A DNA stretch of 64,000 nt from Panax quinquefolius (GCA_020205615.1 CM035160.1:117090921-117154920); one strand, 5' to 3'. Numbered from the stretch's first letter, positions 47,572 through 58,689 are shown. The notes: generated by a model not told the origin, from the letters alone. Made by a program: numbers and translations.

Positions 47572-48769
47572 GGAAAATACTTAGAACGCCATAGCAGACT
47601 AACCTGCTACCTGATGGCTTTACATGCTACTATTCAAGCCCACCACTTTTGAAAATAAATTCCAGCACATTTCAATTATTCACCAACCAAAAGTGGGGCC
47701 TGCCATATTTTTAATAAAAATATTTTATTTTCTGAAACATCAACAATTCATAATAAATTGCCCATTTATCAAAAAAATTCAAATCTCATGTGCTTTCCAT
47801 AGGAAATTAAATTCTCTACAACTTTGTAAGTTTATGTTTTTCCAAATGCCAAACGAAAAATGACTGAAATCCACATACGGACGATTTTCAAAACCTCCAT
47901 TCTGACAAAATACTGATAAAACACCTCAGCATTAATTCTTTTATTTATAACCACATAAAATAAATATATCCATCATTTATATCCACATAAAATAAATATT
48001 TCCTTATCATATAAATCAATAACTAATTATTCACAAATAATATTATAGAATCACAATTATGACAACCAGGTCGTTCCTAGGAAAGAGGGGGCTTTCCGAT
48101 AAGAATTTCTCCTTATTGGCGCGCAATTAGGTGACCAAACCCCTTTATTAGACATAACTTCCTTAGACATTACCAATAATGCAATCTAATAATATTATTC
48201 AAATAATATGAATTATTGATCTGATAATGGAGATATCAGGCGTTGACAATTATTGAAACAACAATAATATAAAATATCAACGTTTGCAATTATTGAACCA
48301 ATATAATAAAATATTGAAAAGTAATTATCTTGTAATAATTATTGAGTAGTGACTTCTTACGTAAGAATCAATAATTTCAAAATATGTGTAATACCGTAAA
48401 GCATCTTTGGCAACCACGATATTATCGTATTTTAACCACCGGGTATCCCAACAAAGGTTAACTGTGGTAACCATTACGTACTGCTATTTATAAAAACTCA
48501 AACTTGTCATTTTCTTCATCCGAGCGCTTATCTCATTATGGGGCCCACAAATGGTTTGCTGCCATACTAATATTCCCAACAAAAAGAATATTCCATTTAA
48601 TTAAACGAATATTATCCAACAAAATGAATACTTTATAACCACTTGCTTATTTTGCAAAATTTGCACATTTCACCCATAACCAAAGTATTATATCAAATTA
48701 ACACTTTATTATTCAAAATAATAAATAGAGGAAATTTGATTTTATTCATTAAAAAGTTGGGGTCTTACA

Positions 48770-49033
48770 CGTCCGATGTATAAAGGATATCGATATGATA
48801 TAAAGTATATATATTAACTCTGATGAAGCGAATCATAAGTTGAACTTGATTCAGAGATATGTAAATGATAAAGGTTTTGACTCGGGGAATTAAAGTAAGA
48901 TGACAAAAAAGTTTTAATTATTCCGCAAATTTTAATGGTTGTATTATCGTTTAATGATATAAAATTTAGAGGTTGAATGTACTATTAACGACCGAAATAG
49001 AGAATTAAATTGTATGAATTTTGGGGTCGTTAC
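48770..49033 (+). repeat. B-family LTR terminal fragment
   Basis: From about 48845 onward this is the reverse complement of 16645-16840, ending GGGGTCGTTACA at 49033. It is the last few hundred bases of a B LTR on the plus strand, truncated by A2 and ending inside the Tat antisense ORF. Confidence 0.75.
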
Positions 49034-49358
49034 ATCACCCACTGGTCGTGATGTCAAGTTTGACTAGTTTCAGGAGGTGCATCCTTTTGAGGGGGTGTTA
49101 GGTCAGCACTTTTTATCTCGCCATTTGTCAGTAAAGGATAGATACAGGGTGTATGCCTATTGGGATCAATGTGAAAGTGCTAAGTTTTTTGTTAGCCATC
49201 CGGGCTGTTCGACAGAGTATTCTGCATGGATGGAGACAGAGAATGCATCGACTGCGGTAGTATCCACAGTGCTGAGGATTGATTCAGATGGTGGAGAGCC
49301 CATGGAGGACATTTATTCTCAGAAGAGCCATTCACTGGGTTGTAAGCAGATCTTGTAG
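49034..49358 (+). pseudogene. Antisense ORF of the Tat element, N-terminal part
   Basis: On the strand opposite to pol. The reading DVKFD-stop-FQEVHPFEG shows a TAG at 49065-49067, probably a lost Trp. The following 94 codons include HPFEGVLGQHFLSRHLS, YRVYAYWDQCESAKFFV and STEYSAWME. That end resembles the plant mobile domain, which typically closes with a FFVPS..Y..WW pattern, found in the additional ORFs of Tat elements. The resemblance is by eye and weak. The product would not be a gag or pol protein. The left part is replaced by the B LTR. Confidence 0.5.
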
Positions 49359-49459
49359 ATTCTCCCAGTACGAGTGCTATTGTGATCCAACATTCAGCAC
49401 AGTACTTCGAGCAGAGTCTTTATCCGATGACCTTCGAGAGTGATTAAGCTAGGGCCTCG

Positions 49460-49828
49460 ATGTTGACAGCTCTTGATGGGAGAGATGTCGCTCTGTCAGA
49501 GAGAGACGAGGCATTAACACATAGAGATGCCGCTATTGCTGAGCGGGATGAGGCTAGATCATCTAGAGATGCAGTGTTTGTGGAGCGGGATAGCGCCATA
49601 TCTTCCTGAGACGTTGTTGTTACAGATAGTACTGTAGTGAGATCCCTTACTTTAGGCATCATTACAGAGATGATCACGTATATTGATGAGCATAGTGCCA
49701 CCATGCAGTTGACTGTAGATCTATTTACTCGTGTGGAAACCCTTGGGCAGGAGATCATAACGTTGCCTCCTTCTTCTGAGAGGGATGCCATGTTAGACTT
49801 AATAGCCCGCATACACATTGACTTTTAG
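49460..49828 (+). pseudogene. Antisense ORF of the Tat element, coiled-coil part
   Basis: One frame runs from ATG 49460 to the stop at 49826-49828, broken only by a TGA at 49607-49609. Its first part repeats an ERDEA/HRDAA motif: LSERDEALTHRDAAIAERD then EARSSRDAVFVERD, a charged seven-residue pattern expected to form a coiled coil. The last 60 residues (TLGIITEMITYIDEH to ARIHIDF) look helical. It is likely the C-terminal part of the protein begun at 49034, with a gap or frameshift at 49359-49459. Confidence 0.55.
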
Positions 49829-50984
49829 ATGGGCTTGTATTTTCCTGCACAGACTAGCTTAGCCATTTTGTTATACAATAAACATTGTATATATCAAATA
49901 ACATTATTTATAGCAAGGAGACATATTTTGTTCACTTCCCTTTTAGTTATGCCTTGTTGGTTGTTTGATATTTCCATTGTTATCCAGGGCTTGTGATCTT
50001 GATGTATTCTGAACTCCTCTTTGATGGATGGACATTGAGATGTCTTAGGATCTTTCAGAATGGATCATTGATCTGTATATATTCCCTACCATCTTTAGTG
50101 TCTTGGGACTGGTTTCTTTATGTGGAATTGGAGAGGAGTGTGGCTTTCCTCTCTAAGGTTGACCGAACCACAGATGGTCGCCGATACTCCTTTGTATGGG
50201 GGAACCCAGTTAGTTCCATCTCTTATGGATTGGTGTTCTCTTTAAGGAATCAACCGCAACTTAGATGGTCACTGATTCTCCCGTTTATATGGGGAGGTCA
50301 GGTAGGTACATCCCTTTGGTCTGAAGCCGATGAAGTGTGGTGGATTGAAGGATGATCCCATTATCGTTGACAAGTTTTTATGTTTTGGTAGGGGGTAAGA
50401 CTAAACCATAAATGGCTGCCTACGTAATCCTATTAAAGAGGAGATCAGGTCTACGTAATTCAAACCTAGTGTAAAGGTTCAACGATGTATGTGGCAAAGG
50501 TGTGTAGAGATGTTTTTGTAGTGAGAAGGGTGTAGAAATATTTTTGTTGTTTTTGTTTTATTCCGGCCGGACCATATAAAATGGCTGCTTATATACTCCC
50601 GTGTATAGGGGAGATCAGGTCGGCGTAGTTCACCCCATGTACATGGCGGTTTGTAGCCAACAAGTTTAATCCTATGTACAGGATATACTGAAGGTGTGAA
50701 GGGTTTAATTATGGTGGGATAACCTGAAGGTGTGAAAGGTTTTGAAAACCTACGAGGAGTGAAGGATTTGGTGATCCAAAAGAAAACCAGGCTGCTGGTT
50801 GAAAAGTGTGTTTGTCCTTGATGGGGAAAATGAGTGTGAGGAGAGTTATATGTAGTGAAGGTTTAGAAAACCTGAATTGACTGACGATCTAGTGATCCAT
50901 AACAAGGATGTTTGCTTGATGGTAACTTCAGACATAGTACCGTTTCACGGTGTTCGAGTTAATAAATTGCGGAAATTCACCGCC
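49829..50984 (-). repeat. Tat 3' region with hairpin-bearing repeats
   Basis: No coding content on the pol strand. Four diverged units occur near 50161-50217, 50251-50313, 50399-50466 and 50565-50636, each with ATGG(T/C), a CTCC-loop-GGAG dyad and a following AGGTC(G/T) segment. At 50690-50900 a second set follows the pattern GTGAA plus a short palindrome such as GGTTTTGAAAACC, GGATTTGGTGATCC and GGTTTAGAAAACC. Frame 49993-50355 runs across the units and is not considered a gene. Confidence 0.6.
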
Positions 50985-51337
50985 ATCCGTCTTCTATAAT
51001 CTAAGAGCGCCTCCTGTCAATACCTCCTTGACAACAAATGGGCCTTCCTAGTTTGGGGCAAATTTTCCTTTATACTGATCTTAGTTGTCAATGATCTTAT
51101 TCAAAACAAAGTCATGTTGTTTAAACTGCAGTAGCCGAACTTTTCTGTTGTAGGATCTGGCAATCCTTTGTTGATATAATTGATCGTGGAAGATAGCAGC
51201 GGTTCACCTTTCGTCTATTAGAGACAATTGGTGATACCTATCTTGTAACCATTTAACTTAATCCAGCTGAGTGTCTATCAACACTCTGAGGGATTCCATT
51301 TCCACCTCTATGGTGAGCATTGCTTCCATCCCATAGG
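50985..51337 (-). pseudogene. Integrase C-terminal (GPF/Y) region, Tat element
   Basis: Reading the minus strand gives MEAMLTIEVEMESLRVL, QRIARSYNRKVR and GKFAPN-stop-EGPFVVKEVLTGGAL, the GPF/Y module of Tat integrases. At least five stops interrupt it. A one-base deletion near 51345 (in the TPYALTYG equivalent) separates it from the core. Confidence 0.75.
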
Positions 51338-51781
51338 TTAATGCGTAGGGGTTGCCCCAGTGGAAGTGCGCATTGATGTTCTGTAGGCTAATAGAGTCAG
51401 AGGCAAGCAGTCAGGCCATCCTTTGTGATTGACGAACATTGTTTGCATGATCTTCTTGATGTTTTTGTTAGCCGCTTCAACAATATCATTCATCTTTGGA
51501 TGGTAAATGACGGAGTTGAGATGTTTGATGTGGAATTTACTACATAACTCCTCCATCATTTTGTTGTTGAGGTTCTTTGTATTGTCTGGTACAATTACTT
51601 CTGGTTGTCCATATCGGCAAATGACATTGTTTCTGATGATAGAAATGATAACTTGTTTTGTGACCCTAGGGAAGGAGGCTGCTTCTACCCATTTGGTGAA
51701 GTAGTCGATCATGGTGAAGATAAACCGATGCCCATTACTGGCTTTGGGCTCGATGGGTCTGATCACGTCCATTACCCACAT
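51338..51781 (-). pseudogene. Integrase core, Tat element
   Basis: A 147-codon frame with the catalytic triad kept: Asp in MDVIRPIEP, Asp in PDNTKNLNN and Glu in NDIVEAANKN. WVEAASFPRVTKQV and YRTSMRTSTGATP are typical of Tat/Ogre integrases, and there is no chromodomain at the end. The frame opens at a Met inside the core; a frameshift separates it from the zinc domain upstream. Confidence 0.88.
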
Positions 51782-52002
51782 TGAGAAGGCCAGGGTGAAC
51801 TCATATTGTGGAGCTCCGTTGGAGGGGCATGGATATCATTCCCATAAATTTAGCATTGGTAACATTTTTTGACGTGATCATCACAGTCAGCTTTGAGACA
51901 GAGCCAGTAATGCCCTGTTCTTAGTATCTTCTTTATAAGTAGGGGGGCACTCATGTGTGGGCCACATACTCCACCATGGATTTCATCCATGAGCCTCTGA
52001 GC
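51782..52002 (-). pseudogene. Integrase zinc domain, Tat element
   Basis: The minus strand encodes RLMDEIHGGVCGPHM, LLIKKILRTGHYWL and DCDDHVKKCYQC, giving the two His and two Cys of the HHCC domain. It is bounded by TAA codons at both ends, in place of residues in CLDKN-stop-AQ and CYQC-stop-IYG. Confidence 0.82.
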
Positions 52003-52548
52003 TTAGTTCTTGTCCAGACATCTGAGGAGACCTAATCCCGCATCTCTTTTGTAGAGTGCATCTCCGTTCAGGTAGAATTTCATAGCTAGTCGATGGATCC
52101 GCCTTCTTTCAGTCTGGCTCGCCTTAGCGGGTGTAGATCCATCTTGTAAGTACTTCTTGATATGTTGATACCAAGGGTGTTGGATGGGAGGTATCTCATC
52201 CGATACTTCTCCAATGTAGTTCCCATAGGTTGGTGACTTTTGTCGGGCAAATGTGATGGTTGGCATGTTTTCCTTGTCAAGTATGTTGATCAAGGAGGCC
52301 AAGGTAGCTAGCACATCCGCAAAGTTATTCCTATTTCGAGGAATGTTGAGGAAGGATATTTTTTCAAACTCTGAGCCCATCTGTAGAACCAGCCGATGGT
52401 AAGGCAGCAAATGTAGCTCTTTGGTGTGATAGATTCCAGTGGTTTGTCTGATTACCAATTCAGAATCCCCAAAGACAGTTAACCATCTGATTCCCATTGA
52501 TTGAGGAAGTTTTAACCCTATAATACAGCCTTCATACTCAGCTGTGTT
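52003..52548 (-). pseudogene. Second (archaeal-type) RNase H, Tat element
   Basis: Frame 52578-52003; the first ten residues are LTR sequence from A4. The true segment starts NTAEYEGCIIGL, with the catalytic Glu at residue 14, then FGDSELVIRQ (Asp 38) and NNFADVLATLAS (Asp 88), the motifs of the extra RNase H characteristic of Tat elements. It continues into a linker and the start of the integrase zinc region. The N-terminal strand with the first Asp lies beyond the A4 insertion, outside the window. Confidence 0.85.
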
Positions 52549-52776
52549 TGTGACGCCCCCAAAATAGGTATACATCACCTATTCTGAGTGGTCAAAAATA
52601 TGGTACAGAATACAAATACAACTTAATTATACAACTGCCGTGTAAAGTACGACAAAACATAAGCTATGAGTTTTAATACAAATATTATCGTCTAGAAAAT
52701 ATTCAAACTCAAATTCAATATTATTACATTTATTTTCCACTATTTCACTGAATAGTGAGGACTACAAATGCTATCA

Positions 52777-52781
52777 TCTAG
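52777..52781. other. Target-site duplication of E1, left copy
   Basis: TCTAG, repeated exactly at 55191-55195; the A1 LTR has a single ATCTAGTCC here. Confidence 0.9.
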
Positions 52782-53329
52782 TGTGAGACCCCAGATTTTA
52801 TCAATAAAGATTTAAATTTTGTCGAAATAAATTTTTAATATTATGGTGTGAATTTGAGATAATATTATAGTTGTGGGTAGTATTTATAAATTTTGCAAAG
52901 TATACAAGTGGTTATATTATATTCGATTGGTGGGGAATATTCGGTTTAGCGAGGGAATATTCGCATACAACACTCAATCATTGGTGGACCCCATAGCGTA
53001 ATTATTGTCGGATTGAGAAAACGATAAAAAATATTTTATTGAAATAACGACGGAAGTTTTACCGTTGATCTTGTTGAACTACTCGGTAGTAAAAGTACGA
53101 TGAATACGTGTGGTTGCATAGTAGTAGCAATACCAGTATTGATTATTGATGCTTATGTGAGAAGTCACTCGGTTTGATTCCATTATTGCCGATTAATAAT
53201 ATGAATTATTATAGCGATAATGACGTTTTGTTTTATTCGTATTATTAACGTAATAAAACAGAAACATCTTTTTATATAAAATAGAATACTTTATTAAAGT
53301 TATTCTATAAATAGAATATATTATATTTT

Positions 53330-53405
53330 ATTATGCATAGTGTTGCATAGTGTTTTGCATAGTGTTTTGCATAGTATTGCATAGTGTTTGCATAGTAAAA
53401 TGTTT
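53330..53405 (+). repeat. GCATAGT tandem repeat in E1 U3
   Basis: TGCATAGTGTT and TTTTGCATAGT units recur about six times. The same array, inverted, lies at about 58012-58070 and 63832-63893 in E2, with unit number differing between copies. Confidence 0.85.
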
Positions 53406-53523
53406 TTATATAAATAGAATATATTATATTTTATTTAAAAGATTTTTCTTTAAATATGGACCGTCAGATTAAAGTAAATCAATCTGACCGTTCATGGATT
53501 AGTTACTATGCATTCCATTTTCC

Positions 53524-53531
53524 TATAAATA
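53524..53531 (+). promoter_or_regulatory. TATA box, E1 LTR
   Basis: TATAAATA in TTCCTATAAATAGAAGCTC. Confidence 0.72.
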
Positions 53532-53704
53532 GAAGCTCATTCCTTCATTATTTTCTTACGAATTCATTGAAACTCTAGAGAGAGAAATTATAGAGAGAAG
53601 CTATAGAGAGAAAATTATAGAAAGAAGAAGAGTATTCTGCTACTTCACTACTTCTATATTCAGTTCTTTTACGATAAGGGGTGTTATTCTTTCTTCTTGA
53701 AGAG

Positions 53705-54170
53705 AACTTCATTATTCCATTCATTATCATTACATTGGAATAACTTTGTAAAAGTGGCATACCTATACATAACTCAGATACGGCATACCCTATACTTGGT
53801 GAAATCCTTATGTTATTCCATTGCTTATTATTACATTGGAATAACTCAGATACGTGATTTAATTATACTTGGTGACATTCTTCTATTATTACATTGGAAC
53901 ATCACATGCGTGTGTTTTACAAGGACTGGTTCCGCTTTTTTATTATTCGTTGGAACATCCTCGCTCTGTGTGTTTTACAGGACCGGTTAAAATCTTTATC
54001 ATTCTCGTTGAATATCCTATCTGTGTGTTTTACACCGGATCTGGTTCCATCTTTATTATTTGGAACATCCAGCCGATTGTGAATTTCACCGACTCGGTTC
54101 CATTATTATTATTCTGTTGGAATAACTCGTCCATCTAAGTACCGCATGCATGGTGATTTCTTTTGTTATT
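53705..54170 (+). repeat. TTATTCCA-type stem-loop array in E1 leader
   Basis: Units of about 50-65 bases. The first has a perfect TTATTCCA (53712-53719)/TGGAATAA (53736-53743) stem. Later units pair GGTTCC with GGAAC across a TTTATTATT-containing loop and carry TGTGTTTTACA tails. It begins about 180 bases downstream of the TATA box. Confidence 0.78.
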
Positions 54171-55190
54171 CCATTCTTTATTATACCTAGTTGGTTAAAA
54201 CTTTGACTTCTATACTCCATGAAATTAGTAGAATATCCTTGATATTTGCGTTTCATCCGAGATCTTTCATGGAAAATATTCTTACGATCATTATTGAATT
54301 TTACTTCTCTAAAAGCAAGATCATGTTGACAATTTGGACGTTAATAATTCATGGATTAAATAATTCTTGAACTTGTTTTATTGAATTACTATGTCATTGT
54401 CATCATCCTCATGTTATATTATGTTATCTTTGGCTTACGTGCATAGATGAACTTAGTATGATTATGACCGTGGATCATTCTGGTATAATCATGACTTGAT
54501 ATAAATGATGTGACAAAAGTCCTCGGTATTCTGTAATGCGTTGATGGATAGTTTTTGGTATGATTATGACCGGGGGTGATTTAAGATAGTCGTGACCATT
54601 GATAATTTGATGAAAATCCTTGGACAAGTGGTACATGGATGATTAGATGTGGTGGTTTATTATTAAGTCGAGTCTCGCCGATAAAAATTGATGAAAACCT
54701 TTTAAAACCTAAAAGATAGTAGACTTTATTTCTACTTGACTCTTTTAATGGATTGCTTATTAAAGCCACTGAGTTAAAGCTGGTTGTCTATTGTATTTTA
54801 TCGGTTTAACACTTTGTTGAAGGCTAATGATAATTTATTACGCATTATCTTAGTCATAATATTTCTTCATTGGGCTAGTTGAGCTCACCCTTTCTTTCAC
54901 CGTTCTCTTCGGGAAATGAGAACATAGTTGGGACGAGTCTGGGAACGTAAGTAATGGTCCGGAGGATAGCATTAGTAGTCCTCACTATTCGTGAAATAGT
55001 GTGATAATAGTTGTAATGAGGACTCCTTTTGAGTTTGTATAATATCTAGTAGACAATATTTGTATTCAAACTCACAGCTTATGTCGTATTGTATACTTAC
55101 GCTTATATTAGTAAGTTGTATTTGAATTTATGTACCATGTAAGTGGCGACCCAAGATGGGTGACGTATACCTAATTTTGGGGGCGTCACA

Positions 55191-55195
55191 TCTAG
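55191..55195. other. Target-site duplication of E1, right copy
   Basis: TCTAG, matching 52777-52781. Confidence 0.9.
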
Positions 55196-57264
55196 TCCCT
55201 CACTCCGTTCTCCGACTAGTCCCTGCAACGTTCTCATTTCCTGAAGAGAACAATAAAAGTAAAAGGGTGAGCTCAACTAGCCCAGTAGGAAATATTATGA
55301 CTAAGATAATGCAGAATATATTATCGTTAGCCTTCAACAATGTTAAACTAATACAATATAACAACCATCAAGTTTAACTGCAGCAGAACAAACAATCCAT
55401 TAAAAGAGTCAAGTAGAGAATAAAATCTACTATCTTTTATGATTTAAAAGGTTTTTCATCACTTTTATCGCTGGGACTCAGCTTAATAAATAATCCACAT
55501 CATCGAATCACCCTTGCATTGCAGCCAAGGATATTCTTTAGTATCACGACCACAATTATCCATGCACTACGGGCCAAGAATACTTGTGTATTCAATATTG
55601 GTCATGATCATGCCAAGAACTGTCCATCAATGCACTACGGGCCAATGAGGACTTTTACCACATCATTTGTAACATTACGGTCATGATTATACCGAATAAT
55701 CCCTAGTCATAATCATACCAAGTCCTTTTATGCACTACAGGCTACAGATTACTTTCAACATATTATAAACATGAGGATGATGACAATGATATAAGAATTC
55801 AATAAAACAAGTTCAAGAATTATTTTATCCAGGATCTAATAACGTCCAAAATGTCAACATGATACTATTTTGTAGAGTAAAATTCAAGAATGCTCAGCAG
55901 AATATTTCCACGAAAAGACACTGGATGAAGAGCAAATATCAAGGATATCCCACTAATTCCATGGAGTATAGAAGTCAAAACATTAACCAACTGAGTATAA
56001 TAAGGAATGGAATAACAAAAGAAATCACCTGTGCACGCGATAGATCAAGACATGCAAAGTTATTCCAAGAATAATAAATAACGGAATCAGTCCCACAGAA
56101 ATGCATGCATGTGATATTCCAACAAAATAATAAAGACGGAATCAGTCCCACAGAAACGCATGCATGTGATATTCCAATGTAATAATAAAAACTAATCAGT
56201 CCTACAGAACGCACATCCGACGCCCCCAAAATTAGGTATACGCCACCCATCTTGGGTCGCCACTTACATGGTACATAAATTCAAATACAACTTACTAATA
56301 TAATCGCTATGTACAATACGACATAAATCGTGAGTTTGAATACAAATATTGTCTACTAGATATTATACAAACTCAAAAGGAGTCCTCATTACAACTATTA
56401 TCACACTATTTCACGTAATAGTGAGGACTACTAATGCTATCCTCGGACCATTACTTGCTCCCCGACTCGTCCCAAAGCCTATGTTCTCATTTCAAGAGAA
56501 CGGTGAAAGAAAGGGTGAGCTCAACTAGCCCAAGAAGAAATATTATGACTAAGATAATGTAGAATAAATTATCATTAGCCTTCAACAAAGTTGTTAAACC
56601 GATAAAATACAATAGACAACCGCTTTAATCAGCGGAATAAGCAATCCATTAAAAGAGTCAAGTAGAGAATAAAGTCTACTATCTTTTAGGTTTTAAAAGG
56701 TTTTCATCAATTTTTATCGCCGAGACTCAAATTTTAATAATAAACCACTACATCTAATCATCCATGTACCACGGCCAAGGATTTTCATCAAATTATCAAT
56801 GGTCATGACTATACCGAATCACCCTCGGTCATAATCATACCAAAACTATCCATCACTACATTACAAAGCCATCGAGGACTTTTGTCACATCATTTATATC
56901 AAGTCATGATTATACCGAATGATCCTGGTCATAATCATACTAAGTTCATCTATGCACGTAAGCCAAAGATAACATAATATAACATGAGGATGATGACAAT
57001 GACATAGTAATTCAATAAAACAAGTTCAAGAATTATTTAATCCATGAATTATTAACGCCCAAATTGTCAACATGATCTTGCTTTCAGAGAGTAAAATTCA
57101 ATAATGATCGTAAGAATATTTCCATGAAAAGATATCTTTGGATGAAACGCAAATATCAAGGATATTCTACTAATTTCATGGAGTATAGAAGTCAAAGTTT
57201 TAACCAACTAGGTATAATAAAGAATGGAATAACAAAAGAAATCACCATGCATGCGATTATCAGA

Positions 57265-57690
57265 TAGACAAAGTTATTCCAATGTAATAATAATAATGGA
57301 ACCAGTCGTGAAATTCACAATCGGCTGTGATGTTCCAAATGTAATAATAAAGATGGAACAGATCCTGTAAAACACACGTGATAGGATATTCCAACAGAAT
57401 GATAAAGGCGGAACCAGTCCTGTAAAAACACATGCATGTGATGTTCCAATGTAATAATAAAAGCGGAACCAGTCGATGTAAAACACATGCATGTGATGTT
57501 CCAATGTAATAATAGAAGAATGTCACCAAGTATAGGTAAAATCACAGATACAAAGTTATTCCAATGTAATAATAAGCAATGGAATAACATAAGGATTTCA
57601 CCAAGTATAGGGTATGCCGCGTTACAAAAGTTATGTATAGGGTATGCCACTTTTACAAAAGTTATTCCAACAGAATGATAATGAATGGAA
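57265..57690 (-). repeat. TTATTCCA-type stem-loop array in E2 left LTR
   Basis: Seven or so units, six with both stem halves recognisable. It is the inverted equivalent of 53705-54170. Confidence 0.78.
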
Positions 57691-57873
57691 TAATGTAAGT
57701 TCTCTTCAAGAAGAAAGAATAACACCCCTTCACCAGTAAAGAACCTGAATATAGAAGTAGTGAAGTAGCAGTAATACTCTTCTTCTTTCTATAATTTTCT
57801 CTATAGCTTCTCTCTATAATTTCTCTCTAGAGTTTCAATGAATTCGTAAGAAAATAATGAAGGAATGAGCTTC

Positions 57874-57881
57874 TATTTATA
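57874..57881 (-). promoter_or_regulatory. TATA box, E2 3' LTR
   Basis: Minus-strand TATAAATA in TCCTATAAATAGAAGCTC. Confidence 0.72.
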
Positions 57882-58607
57882 GGAAAATGGAATGCATAAG
57901 TAACTAATCCATGAACGGTCCAGATTGATTTACTTTAATCGACGGTCCATATTTAAAAAGAAAAATCTTTTAAATAAAATATAATATATTCTATTTATAT
58001 AAAAACATTTTACTATGCAAACACTATGCAATACTATACAAAACACTATGCAACACTATGCATAATAAAATATAATATATTCTATTTATGTAATAACTTT
58101 AATAAAGTATTCTATTTTATATAAAAGATGTTTCGCTTTTATTACGTTAATAATACTTAATAAAACAAAACGTCATTATCGCTATAATAATTCATATTAT
58201 TAATCGACAATAATGGAATCAAACCGAGTGACTTCTCACATAAGCATCAATAATCAATACCGTGCTGCTACTATGCAACCACACGACATCGACATTTTTA
58301 CTACCGAGTAGTTCAACAAAGATCAACCAGTAAAACTTCCGTCGTTATTTCAATAAAATATTTTTGTCGTTTTCTCAATCCGACAATAATTTCATTGTAA
58401 GGTCCACCAATGATTGAGTCGTTGTATTAATATTCCCCGCTAAACTGAATATTCCCCACCAATCGAATATAATATAACCACTCAGATACTTTACAAAATT
58501 TATAAATACTACCCACAACTATAATATTATCTCAAATTCACACCATAATATTAAAAATTTATTTCGACAAAATTTAAATCTTTATTGATAAAATCTGGGG
58601 TCTCACA

Positions 58608-58621
58608 ATCTCCCTCCTTAT
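58608..58621 (-). other. Polypurine tract of E2
   Basis: Minus-strand ATAAGGAGGGAGAT next to TGTGAGACCCC. Confidence 0.8.
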
Positions 58622-58689
58622 GGAATTTCCTCTAAATTAGGGTACGACTTGATATGATAAAGAGATGAGAATACCTTGAATACCTTTAT

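Larger units (their letters stand above)
22624..48769 (-). mobile_element. A2, chromovirus split by nested insertions
   Basis: Pieces of one minus-strand A-type element: 22624-23430 (integrase zinc region to RNase H), 38661-39376 (RT), 44081-46270 (RT start, protease, gag, PBS) and the 5' LTR 46271-48769. The coding content is collinear across both interruptions, and each break has a 5-bp duplication: GCTGT/GCTAT around 23431-38660 and GTGAC/GTGAC around 39377-44080. The integrase core, chromodomain and 3' LTR are absent at the left, where C2 abuts. All frames are broken. Confidence 0.88.
46271..48769 (-). repeat. A2 5' LTR
   Basis: 2.5 kb from TGTGACACCCCC to GGGGTCTTACA, with a TATA box at 47564-47571. 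The leader has a tandem hairpin array at 46838-47024 but lacks the long TTATTCCA array of A1. Just right of it is CGTCC, a possible target duplication whose partner is lost. No gene is present. Confidence 0.87.
49034..52548 (-). mobile_element. Tat/Ogre-lineage retrotransposon fragment
   Basis: An older element, cut on the left by a B LTR and on the right by A4. On the minus strand it has an archaeal-type RNase H segment, integrase zinc domain, integrase core and GPY/F region (52546 to about 50985). Downstream of pol is a repeat-rich untranslated region (49829-50984) and, on the opposite strand, an ORF remnant (49034-49828). Pol order, the second RNase H with NTAEYEGC, and an antisense ORF beyond pol are features of the Tat lineage (Ogre, Retand and relatives). 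Confidence 0.8.
52782..55190 (+). mobile_element. E1, solo LTR
   Basis: 2409 bases from TGTGAGACCCCAG to GGGGGCGTCACA with a perfect 5-bp duplication (TCTAG) and no internal sequence. U3 holds a GCATAGT repeat (53330-53405); the TATA box is at 53524-53531. The R/U5 leader has TTATTCCA-type units (53705-54170) and GGTATGATTATGACC-like units (54440-54600). It is almost the reverse complement of 56216-58607. No gene is present. Confidence 0.92.
52549..56215 (-). mobile_element. A4, A-type LTR inserted in the Tat RNase H
   Basis: Begins TGTGACGCCCCCAAAATAGG at 52549 after GTGTT (52544-52548, a possible target duplication). Sequence follows the A1 LTR through 52781 and, after the E1 insertion, from 55196 to 56215. 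There E2 interrupts it before the TATA box. It contains hairpin-type units at 55515-55750 and TTATTCCA-type units at 56060-56210. The rest would lie beyond the window. No gene is present. Confidence 0.82.
56216..58607 (-). repeat. E2 3' LTR (left)
   Basis: 2392 bases. The left terminus reads TCCGACGCCCCC, two changes from TGTGACGCCCCC; the right end is GGGGTCTCACA. It has leader hairpin-type units at 56755-56980, an array at 57265-57690 with a perfect GTTATTCCA (57555-57563)/TGGAATAAC (57580-57588) stem, a TATA box at 57874-57881 and GCATAGT repeats at 58012-58070. Overlapping open frames in this leader lack any domain. Confidence 0.9.

Noticed and set aside
49993..50355. A 120-codon plus-strand frame in the Tat 3' region
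   Set aside because: It crosses repeat units 1 and 2, and its counterpart units at 50399 and 50565 are not open.
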